The notes under the pieces are model-generated. The model searched no databases. It was not told where the DNA came from and saw nothing but the letters and a program-made list of their open reading frames with translations. DNA of 64,000 nucleotides, taken from contig NC_026485.1 of NCBI RefSeq assembly GCF_000328475.2, positions 372,001 to 436,000 of the forward strand, read 5' to 3'. A program made the position numbers and the translations under genes. Origin of the DNA: Mycosarcoma maydis (taxonomy: Eukaryota > Basidiomycota > Ustilaginomycetes > Ustilaginales). Positions 56,084 through 64,000 of the stretch are shown here, piece by piece (within the stretch, counting starts at the first letter, position 1; the number at the start of each line of letters is the position of its first letter).

Positions 56084-59000
56084 ATGCCAGTACCCGCACC
56101 AACGACTACGGTCGTTGATGGCTTCAAACTGCCTAGCCAATTCACCCAAACCGCCTCCAAACTCGTCTTCACCGTCAACAACATCCGCTTCCAGCTTTCC
56201 CCAGCCAAAGGTGATGATCTTGACCTTACGCTCCTCGAATTCATTAGAAGCAAAGGCTTCACCGGAACCAAACTCGGATGCGGTGAAGGCGGCTGTGGTG
56301 CCTGTACTGTCGTTGTTGGCAAGTACGACACCCATCTTGCCACCTCGTCATCTTCCTCGTCCTCCAAAGCTCCATACAGATACAAGTCGGTCAATGCATG
56401 CTTGCTCCCACTCGTCGCAGTGCATGGCTGCCACGTCCTCACAGTAGAAGGCATCGGCTCGTCGTCCAACCCTCATCCGATCCAAGAGCGCATCGGAAAG
56501 CTGTTTGGCTCGCAATGCGGTTTCTGCACTCCTGGTATCGTCATGTCGCTCTATGCTACCGTTCGAAACGGCTATGGCCACCTTACCGAACAAGACATCG
56601 AGCATTCACTCGATGGCTGTCTCTGCCGCTGCACAGGTTATCGTCCCATTCTTGATGCTGCCAAGTCCTTTGCTACCGTCAAAAGCACCAAAATCGGCTC
56701 GAGCTCCTCCTCAAGCAACGTCTACAGCGATGACTCGGACGACGCAGAGCCTACAACGCCTCCCGAGGCCGATCTCATCACAAGAACACCCTGTGCCAAG
56801 GGCGCCGACTGCTGCATGGTCAACGGCAAGTCCAAAGGCTGCACACCCAGCACAACTTCCACTGCCCCAGGCATCTCCACCACCGCACATGCGATTCAGA
56901 AGGTGCTTGACCCTACCCAATTCAAACCCTACGATGCGGCCTCCGAGCTCATCTTCCCTTCCTACCTCGCCAAGGACACGTTTGACTCGCAAGACCTCGT
57001 CTTTATCGAGCAGCCCCCACAGTTGGACGATCTCGAGAGCGAGAGTGAGAGCGAGACCGTTGCAGCAAAATCCGACTCGACACGACAGGTATGGCTTCGA
57101 CCGGGCTCTCTCCAATCGCTCATTGACTGCATGAAGCTCTACGGTCTCGATGCTGGCGGAAAAATTCGCAGTGGTAACACCGAAACTGGTATCGAGGTCA
57201 AGTTCAAGCATCTCAAGTACAGTGTCTCGATCTTTGTCTCGGACCACATCAAGGACCTTGCCTTCTATCGCTCGGATGAGCGTGGTATCACCGTCGGCGC
57301 TAATCTGAGTCTGACCGACCTCGTCCGCCAGCTCAAGGCCGAACGTCCCTCCTCAGCCTATGCTCAGCAGGTCAAGCGTTCCATCCTCGACAACCTCGCC
57401 TACTTTGCCTCGAACCAGATCCGAAATGTGGCAACCCTGGCGGGTAACATTGCCACGGCGTCACCCATCTCAGATCTCAACCCTGTCTGGGTGGCTACCG
57501 GTGCCGAGCTCTTCTATGTCGACACTACTTCGTCTCAAGAGAAGAGCGTCAACATGCGCAGTTTCTTTCTGGGCTACCGCAAGACTGCTTTGCCTGCAGG
57601 CGCCGTCATCACCAAGCTCTTTGTTCCTTGGTCCGATGACGCTGGCAGCGTGGTTCAGGCCTTCAAGCAGTCGAAGCGCAAGGATGATGACATTGCCATC
57701 GTCAATGCCTGTCTTCGAGTCTCTGTTCGCGAGGACAAAATTATTGATGCGACACTGGCATTTGGCGGTATGGGCCCAACTACCATGCAGAGTGTAGAAG
57801 TGCAAAGGTTTCTGCAGGGCAGGCAGTTTAGCGCCCCAGAGACCCTAGCCGAAGCATTGCAGATTTTGGCAAAGCAGGACTTCCCACTTTCGTATGGTGT
57901 GCCTGGTGGCATGCCCATTTTCCGCAAGACGCTTGCACTCGGTTTCCTGACCCGCTTCTGGGGTCTTGCGGCGCCTCGTCTCGGTCTGCCGAAGCTGGCA
58001 ACGGCTCTCGAGTTGCTGCCGGACCTCGAGGAGCTTGCGACCAGCACTGTAGAACGACCTACCACTACTGGACAGCAAGATCTCGAGAACGTCGCCATCA
58101 AACAGCCTGTCGGCGACTCGATTCCACATCTCTCGGCCATGAAGCAGGTGACGGGTGAAGCCGTCTACATTGACGATCTGCCTCCCGTCGCCAACGAGCT
58201 TCATGCCGGCTTTGTCCTGTCTCAGCGTGCCCATGCCGTACTGAAGAAGGTTGATGCGAGCGAGGCGCTTCAGATGCCCGGTGTCGTCGACTTTATCACC
58301 TACAAGGACATTCCCGAAGGTGGTAGCAACATCTGGAACCCGCCGTCCATGGATGAGACGTTCTTTGCCGAAGATAAAGTCTACACTGTGGGTCAGATTA
58401 TCGGTCTCATTGTCGCCGATACCAAACGCCATGCCCAAGCTGCAGCACACAAGGTCAAGATCGAGTACCAAGACTTGCCGCACATCTTGACGATCGAAGA
58501 GGCGATTGCGGCCGGAAGCTTCTTCAAGCCTCGTCCCGTCATCCATCACGGAGACTCTTCGGAAGAAAGCTGGTCGCAGTACGATCATGTACTCGAAGGC
58601 GAGACACGTATGGGAGGCCAAGAGCATTTCTACCTCGAGACGAACGCATGTCTGGTGATTCCAGGCAAAGAAGATTCCGAGATCGAGGTGATTTCTTCGA
58701 CGCAGAACCCCTCGGAGACGCAAATCTTTTGCGCCTCGATTCTGGGTATCCCGAACAACCGTGTGGTGACGCGTGTCAAGCGAATGGGTGGAGGCTTTGG
58801 TGGAAAGGAATCGCGTACGATCGCATTTGCAGCACCGCTCACGTTGGCAGCCAAGAAACTCGGACGTCCCGTGCGTGTTATGCTGGACCGTGACGAAGAC
58901 ATGCTCACCACCGGTCAGCGACATCCTTTCCTGTGCAAGTGGAAACTCGGCTTCAACTCTTCCGGAAAGCTCGAGCGTCTGGACGCCAAGGTGTACAACA

Positions 59001-60466
59001 ATGGTGGCTGGAGTCAAGACCTTTCGCAGGCAGTGCTCGAGCGTGCCATGTTCCACATCGACAACTGCTACAACATCCCTCATATCCACGTCGAGGGATT
59101 CATCTGCAAGACCAACACCATGTCCAATACGGCGTTTAGAGGATTTGGTGGTCCTCAAGGCATGTTTTTCACCGAAGACTTTGTCAGCAAAGCGGCAGCG
59201 GTGATTGGGATGCGACCCGAGACAATGCGCGAAATGAATCTGTACAAGGAGAACGACAAGACGCACTTCCGGCAAAAGCTGATCGATTGGAACGTGCCCA
59301 CGCTTTGGGAACAGTTGAAATCGTCTGGTGACTTGGAGGCGAGGAGTAGAGCGGTGGACGAGTTCAACTCGACGCACCGATACAAGAAGAGAGGTATTGC
59401 TATGATCCCGACCAAGTTCGGTATTTCATTCACCGCGATTTTCCTGAATCAGGCGTACGGTGTGGTGCACGTGTATCATCACGATGGCAGTGTCCTCTTT
59501 TCTCACGGTGGAACCGAGATGGGTCAAGGCTTGCATACTAAGATGGCGCAGGTGGTGGCTACGGAGCTCGAGATTCCCGTCTCAATGGTACATCTGACCG
59601 AGACCAACACGTCACAGGCGTCCAACACGTCGGCTACCGCTGCATCGGCTTCGTCTGATCTCAACGGAATGGCGCTCAAGGATGCGTGTGTGCAGATTAA
59701 CGAGTCCATCGCTCCATTCCGCGCGGATGCTGCTGCCAAAGGCTTGGCAGGCGTGGAGGCGTGGAAGGATGCTATTCACGCCGCCTACTTTAATCGCGTA
59801 CAGCTGTCTGCGATTGGTCATTACCGCACACCGGGAATCGGGTACAATTGGACCAACGGCACAGGTACGCCGTTCTACTACTTTACTCAGGGCGTGGCGA
59901 TCTCGGAGGTGGAATTGGACACGATCACGGGCGATCACCGTATCGTGCGTGCGGACGTCCACATGGATATTGGTCGATCGATCAACCCTTCGATCGACGT
60001 GGGTCAGATCGAAGGGGCTTTCACGCAAGGATTTGGTCTCTTCACAATGGAGGAAACGCTGTATTTGAACAACGGACAGCTTGCGACGCGTGGGCCGGGT
60101 AACTACAAGATCCCGGCGTTCCTGGATACGCCTACGGACATGCGCGTGTCGTTCCTCAAGGTCCAAGATGCGAATGACGCCAAGGTGGCCAAGCATAATA
60201 AGCACCTAGGTACAATTCAGAGTAGTAAGGGCATCGGCGAACCACCGTTGTTCTTGGGCAGCTCGGTGTTCTTTGCGCTGCGTCATGCGATTGGAGCGGC
60301 TAGAGCGCAGTATGGTGGAGATGGAAGCAAGGATGGTTTCCATCTGGTGGCACCCGCGACGGCTGAGAGGATCAGGGTTGCGATCAACGATCCTCTTGTC
60401 AGGTTGGCGCACGAGTCTACGCCGAGGACGGATGCGGAAAAGCCGTTCTTCGTCAGCATTTCATAG
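56084..60466 (+). CDS. xanthine dehydrogenase (purine hydroxylase I)
   Basis: The protein has 1460 residues from ATG 56084 (MPVPAPTTTVVDG). The first 2Fe-2S site is GCGEGGCGAC with Cys66, 71 and 74; the second is CGFCTPG and LDGCLCRCTGYRPI. The FAD domain has NQIRNVATLAGNIATASPIS. The molybdenum domain has GGQEHFYLET, MGGGFGGKESR, FRGFGGPQGM and the catalytic Glu1386 in KGIGEPPLF. It oxidises hypoxanthine and xanthine to uric acid with NAD+ in purine catabolism, probably in the cytosol. Relatives are about 1330-1400 residues; the excess here is in the linker after the iron-sulfur domain (about 210-330), which holds a Ser run, an acidic stretch and a Cys cluster (CAKGADCCMVNGKSKGC). The last Cys motif is common in fungal enzymes. 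No intron is needed. Confidence 0.96.
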   Translation: MPVPAPTTTVVDGFKLPSQFTQTASKLVFTVNNIRFQLSPAKGDDLDLTLLEFIRSKGFTGTKLGCGEGGCGACTVVVGKYDTHLATSSSSSSSKAPYRYKSVNACLLPLVAVHGCHVLTVEGIGSSSNPHPIQERIGKLFGSQCGFCTPGIVMSLYATVRNGYGHLTEQDIEHSLDGCLCRCTGYRPILDAAKSFATVKSTKIGSSSSSSNVYSDDSDDAEPTTPPEADLITRTPCAKGADCCMVNGKSKGCTPSTTSTAPGISTTAHAIQKVLDPTQFKPYDAASELIFPSYLAKDTFDSQDLVFIEQPPQLDDLESESESETVAAKSDSTRQVWLRPGSLQSLIDCMKLYGLDAGGKIRSGNTETGIEVKFKHLKYSVSIFVSDHIKDLAFYRSDERGITVGANLSLTDLVRQLKAERPSSAYAQQVKRSILDNLAYFASNQIRNVATLAGNIATASPISDLNPVWVATGAELFYVDTTSSQEKSVNMRSFFLGYRKTALPAGAVITKLFVPWSDDAGSVVQAFKQSKRKDDDIAIVNACLRVSVREDKIIDATLAFGGMGPTTMQSVEVQRFLQGRQFSAPETLAEALQILAKQDFPLSYGVPGGMPIFRKTLALGFLTRFWGLAAPRLGLPKLATALELLPDLEELATSTVERPTTTGQQDLENVAIKQPVGDSIPHLSAMKQVTGEAVYIDDLPPVANELHAGFVLSQRAHAVLKKVDASEALQMPGVVDFITYKDIPEGGSNIWNPPSMDETFFAEDKVYTVGQIIGLIVADTKRHAQAAAHKVKIEYQDLPHILTIEEAIAAGSFFKPRPVIHHGDSSEESWSQYDHVLEGETRMGGQEHFYLETNACLVIPGKEDSEIEVISSTQNPSETQIFCASILGIPNNRVVTRVKRMGGGFGGKESRTIAFAAPLTLAAKKLGRPVRVMLDRDEDMLTTGQRHPFLCKWKLGFNSSGKLERLDAKVYNNGGWSQDLSQAVLERAMFHIDNCYNIPHIHVEGFICKTNTMSNTAFRGFGGPQGMFFTEDFVSKAAAVIGMRPETMREMNLYKENDKTHFRQKLIDWNVPTLWEQLKSSGDLEARSRAVDEFNSTHRYKKRGIAMIPTKFGISFTAIFLNQAYGVVHVYHHDGSVLFSHGGTEMGQGLHTKMAQVVATELEIPVSMVHLTETNTSQASNTSATAASASSDLNGMALKDACVQINESIAPFRADAAAKGLAGVEAWKDAIHAAYFNRVQLSAIGHYRTPGIGYNWTNGTGTPFYYFTQGVAISEVELDTITGDHRIVRADVHMDIGRSINPSIDVGQIEGAFTQGFGLFTMEETLYLNNGQLATRGPGNYKIPAFLDTPTDMRVSFLKVQDANDAKVAKHNKHLGTIQSSKGIGEPPLFLGSSVFFALRHAIGAARAQYGGDGSKDGFHLVAPATAERIRVAINDPLVRLAHESTPRTDAEKPFFVSIS

Positions 60467-61324
60467 GTGTTTCTTTGTACAGTATGTAGGTTTGACATGC
60501 AGCAGTCGTGAGTGGTTGGTCGATTATCATGACGAGCTTGGCGCTGTGGTGGTCGAGCTGAGTATGGTCGAGCTGGGGTTTTGGTGAGTGAGCTACTCGG
60601 GCAGAGCGGCGACTGGTTGGCGCAGCTGGTATGCATAGGCTGGACTCGTCTGGTTGAGTCTGAGTGAGGGCGGAATGCTGGCGTTAGGAGATCATGTCAG
60701 TATGATGCAGATACGCATCGAGAGAGCAGGCAGCTTGACGCTCTGGTATGTAGTTGGCGTCGCAGTTACGAGTCTTGCAGGTGCAGATGGGGTCGTGCTT
60801 GTCGCTTGTCGCTTGTCGCTTGTCGCTTGTCGCTTGTCGCGTGGTGCACTCGCTTAGGGTTGTTACGTCTGCTGACGTCTATCGGGTTATGGAGGATCAC
60901 AGACGGTTCGGCGCATCATAGCGATGAGTGCCACCGTGCGGTTTGACGTGCACAGAAACGCGCACGCGTCACTGTTCCGTGGCTACTCGGTATGTAGTGC
61001 ATAGCGGATGTGCACTCTCGAGTGGATCTGCGTCGACGAATGGTGAATGTCAGAATGAGCATGTCTGCAACGTGCCACTCCACATGGCGAACTCGTCGAT
61101 TGCACGCCGTGCGGTCGATCTCGAGTGCGTCAACATGCGTTCTGGTTTGAAAGTGTGACACGCCGGCTCAGCTGAACGTGGCTGTTGAGTCGGGCATGTG
61201 CCACTCGTGTCAGCCAAGTGCTGTTTTTAAGCATCCAGAGTGATGCATGACGGTAATGATTGATGCGAGATGTAGAGTTACAAAAAGAGCAAGTGTTGCC
61301 AAGCACACGATCGACCGAGTCGCG
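60467..61324. other. convergent intergenic region with CTTGTCG minisatellite
   Basis: It is the 3' flank of xanthine dehydrogenase and of the velvet-like gene. Apart from the minisatellite I see nothing; small frames have no domain. Confidence 0.5.
60798..60839. repeat. (CTTGTCG)6 minisatellite
   Basis: Six perfect 7-bp units. The period is the same as that of the CGTGNNT arrays but the sequence is different. Confidence 0.95.
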
Positions 61325-62633
61325 TCACCGATGTGTGAGAGCCGCAGCGCAAAGTGCTGGCGCAGACGACTGTTGCGGGATGTACAGGCTTGTGATGGGC
61401 GGCAGCGTGGGTCTTTCAGCTGAAGCTGTTGAAGACGCACAACAAGGTGATGTGGAGCACATTTGGGCAAATTCAGGTACCGAGCCTTGCTCAGCGCTGC
61501 TCTGATGCCTCTTGACCGAGCGAACCGAGCGAGCCGAGCCGAGCACTGCATCGCTCGANNNNNNNNNNNNNNNNNNNNNNNNNNNNNNNNNNNNNNNNNN
61601 NNNNNNNNNNNNNNNNNNNNNNNNNNNNNNNNNNNNNNNNNNNNNNNNNNNNNNNNNNTGCTTTCCTCAACTGTACTTTCATACTCTGTCCCACAAGCGC
61701 ATCCATGAGCGCTGATGATGCCGAAAGTCCGGGATGCTTTCTCTTTTCGTGAACCTCGAACGAATCGCTGTACACTGAGGCGATTCTGAAAATGCGAAGC
61801 CCGACGCGGTCGAACAAGTCGAACCTCAGACGGTAGGTGCCACGATTGCGCACGCCGAGTTCTTTGAAGACGAAGAAGCTTTGATCTTGGCGTGTATCGA
61901 TGCGTGAGTTGAGCGCGCTCTGCAGTGTGTCGCCAACAAGAGGCTCGATGCGCTTTGCATCGGGGAGACACTCTTGCATGGGCGTATCCGCACCAACTAG
62001 TTGCGCACGGATAAAGACTTCCGGAAGCGATACAAGCTGTTCGTCTGCACTCTGATCGATCAGCAGCTCGCAAACGGGCGGTGGGTCGATAGGCACCGAC
62101 CGTGCGGTTCGTAGAGACATCTGACTATTACCAACCGCGAGTCCGCGTCGAGGCTGTTGTCGGATGACTAGCGAAAAGCGAGGTTCTCGTCGACACTTGT
62201 CGGCGTACATGGAAAGTGCATGGCTGACGCTGGGAAGCAGAAGCCATTCAGATCGCTTGGGTAGCGATGGCGTCGACGTCGACGATGTTTCAGCAAGAGC
62301 AGCACGGTAGCCCGTCTGCTGTGACAAGCGTTGTTCTGTGGCGCTAGCGACATTGGGCGTCAAAGTTGACGAGCGTGATGGACCAGATCCCGAAGAATAG
62401 GCATGTTCGGATTCGCGCTGTTGTTGGAGCGACGAATAGCCGTTTACATGCTCTCGGTACTGGTGCGCGCGATGCGAGCGATCGTGGCTTGGTGGATCGA
62501 GATGTTTTGGCAGGTGCGTGTTCAACGTAGTATATTGCCGAGCTGGACGCGTATGTTGCGACAAAGTATAGTCCTTTCCACCACGAGATGGGGAGCGAGA
62601 ACTGCCTCTGTCACCGTAGCGATTCTCATCCAT
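61325..62633 (-). CDS. velvet-family transcriptional regulator (cut by an assembly gap)
   Basis: The start is the ATG at 62633 (MDENRYGDRGSSRSP); upstream codons begin only with TTG. Visible coding is 62633-61659, about 325 residues. After a polar N-terminus of about 150 residues the velvet domain runs RFSLVIRQQPRRGLAVGNSQ, then PIDPPPVCELLI. Next come FFVFKELGVRNRGTYRLRFD and LFDRVGLRIFRIASVYSDSF, and then KRKHPGLSASSALMDALV ending QSMKVQLRK. The domain is therefore nearly complete before the gap. Beyond it, the frame ending at 61325 (Ser/Pro/Gln rich, PPITSLYIPQQSSAPAL) looks like the best C-terminal tail, but the frame across 100 N cannot be proved. Velvet proteins bind DNA as dimers and control development and sporulation. 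I cannot place it as VosA, VelB or VeA. Confidence 0.82.
61559..61658. other. assembly gap, 100 N, inside the velvet gene
   Basis: Exactly 100 N, of unknown true length. The left flank is rich in CCGAGC-type repeats, which may explain the break. Confidence 0.99.
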
Positions 62634-64000
62634 CGGATCTCTACGTCCGTGTAACCAGCCAGGAAGCTGGTGGGGCAAAACAATGGCGGTAATGGTGAAC
62701 AACTAGGCCGCCGTGATGCGACCTGCGCACTGTCGAGAAGAGAAGCGAGTAAGAGCGCCGATTGACGATCAAGCAGTTCAATCAAGCTGGTCTAAGTCGA
62801 TTAGTTTCTTCGAGCCCGTGTTGTGGTTGAAGATGGTCCAGATGATGGTTGATTCCGTACAATGGGCGCGATCGTTTGGTAAAGAATCCTACAATGGCAA
62901 TCTTATGGAGATTAGCTAGGAAATGAGAGTACCGGAAGCGTGTTCCAATATGATAGAAGACGAGCAGAAGGGGAGAAAGCAAGCGGCAAATGAAAGGTGG
63001 ACGAGTTAGAAAAGAAAGAGCGGCAGACGAACAGACCATGTCACCAAGGACGATCACATCGAAGGGCGAACCCGACGATAAGCGGCGAATGGTAGAAGGT
63101 GGTATGCCGTGCGGCTTGTGTTCTTGTTTGCACGGGACGATTCCCCGAGATCTGGTAGTCCTCGGTGTCAGTGTACCAAGAAAGAGGGGCGAGCGATCTG
63201 GCAGGTGAACCACGACAAAAGGTTCCAATAATGTCATGCGCAGATCAATGGAGCTGTAAGCGCCAGCACAATGGAGTAGGAGCGAACGGTGCTTCGTGGG
63301 ACCAGCCATGTCGAGCGGGGATTCAAATCGATGAGCTGCTAGGATTGTGTTAGACAGTGGTAGAGAGGCCGCATGGGGATGTGAAAGGATAAGCGTGCCA
63401 ACCGGTGATAGCAAGGGCAGGCAATAGCAGAAAAGAGACAGGCTGTGTCTGTCCATGAGGGACGCCGATGCGGTCCAGGAGGAGATCCAGGCCCTCGTCG
63501 GAAACGAAACGTTGCAGAACCAGGCGTTTCCATCAGTCGTTCAACGTACCACGAACTTGGTACAAGTAACGCACAGTTTCACGGGACGCATAAGGCAAAG
63601 CCGGTTCGATGTGGTGTGGTACCCGCGTCGGCAGCGGAAGCGTGCAGCAAGCGAGCTGTCGCCGAACCACAATCGAGAATCATGACTCTCAACTTAGATC
63701 AGAGCAACAGAAGCGGCGTTGGTAGCAGCCGTCAAAACAGTTGCAGTGGCGCAACACAAAGCGAGTCAGAACTTCAGCCTTCAGGGTTCAGTTGGAGCTT
63801 TCCTGTTTCGTGTACGGTACCCTATTTGGGGACAAGTAACAGCCAAACACGCTGCCAACCAACGCACGCTGCTACAAGTGAAGCCCGACAGAACTCACTC
63901 TTAGATTGGTGATGGGGTTATTTTTTGACAGTTGAGCAACACAACGCCAGAGACACAAGTCTTGAGATCTGCGTTTTTTCTTTTCTTTAAAAAACCAAAA
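62634..64000. other. upstream region of the velvet gene, no gene supported
   Basis: This 1.37-kb stretch extends to the right edge. It holds moderate frames on both strands (for example 62782-63456 minus and 63445-63912 plus) without domains or consistent codon use. It is most likely the promoter and a long leader of the velvet gene, ending in a T-rich then A-rich stretch at the edge. Confidence 0.45.

Noticed and set aside
57845..59377. A 510-codon open frame antisense to xanthine dehydrogenase
   Set aside because: Codon bias of the sense gene creates long antisense frames. The peptide has no recognisable domain. Similar antisense frames lie in RPN3 (10261-11439), the M16 protease (30623-31633), separase (49106-50326), RAD16 (52878-53876) and bestrophin (26018-26989).
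62782..63456. A 224-codon minus-strand frame upstream of the velvet gene, and a 155-codon plus frame at 63445-63912
   Set aside because: No domain or consistent codon pattern; both are better explained as promoter or leader sequence.

Overview
The window is about 64 kb of a fungal nuclear chromosome. Large, mostly intronless genes, about 55% GC, serine- and glutamine-rich disordered tails and intergenic arrays of a CGTGAAT-like heptamer fit a smut fungus (Ustilaginaceae: Ustilago, Sporisorium or a relative). That assignment is an inference from gene content and style; no search was run. Two runs of exactly 100 N (25230-25329 and 61559-61658) are assembly gaps, and the second cuts a gene.

I support 17 protein-coding genes and one decayed transposon. 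Left third: the N-terminus of a dCMP deaminase runs off the left edge on the minus strand. A broken pogo/Fot1-type transposase follows, then a 1535-residue alpha/beta-hydrolase protein (minus), a TFIIIC tau55/GTF3C6-like subunit (plus) that converges on the proteasome lid subunit RPN3 (minus), an NT-C2 protein (minus) and a 2102-residue PH-domain protein (minus). Middle: a bestrophin-family channel (plus) converges on a Nudix hydrolase (minus), followed by an insulin-degrading-enzyme M16 protease (minus), a three-exon AAAP amino acid transporter (minus), mitochondrial tryptophanyl-tRNA synthetase (plus), a two-exon THOC5 homologue (minus) and an AFI1/DENN-type polarity protein (minus). Right third: separase (plus), RAD16 (plus), xanthine dehydrogenase (plus) and a velvet-family regulator (minus, interrupted by the gap).

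The genes do not form a pathway cluster. They are mostly housekeeping functions: nucleotide metabolism (dCMP deaminase, Nudix, xanthine dehydrogenase), proteolysis (RPN3, M16 protease, separase), transcription, mRNA export and repair (TFIIIC subunit, THOC5, RAD16), membrane and polarity functions, and one developmental regulator. I see no secondary-metabolite cluster, effector cluster, CRISPR array, rRNA or tRNA gene. Several long open frames begin only with TTG or GTG at their 5' end, so in those cases I moved the start to the first credible ATG.

The most unusual features are non-coding. There is a family of 7-bp tandem arrays (CGTGNNT) in which each intergenic region uses its own two-base variant. 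There are upstream ORFs before separase and xanthine dehydrogenase, and a small cluster of GATA sites before xanthine dehydrogenase. I did not find a convincing new multi-gene system.
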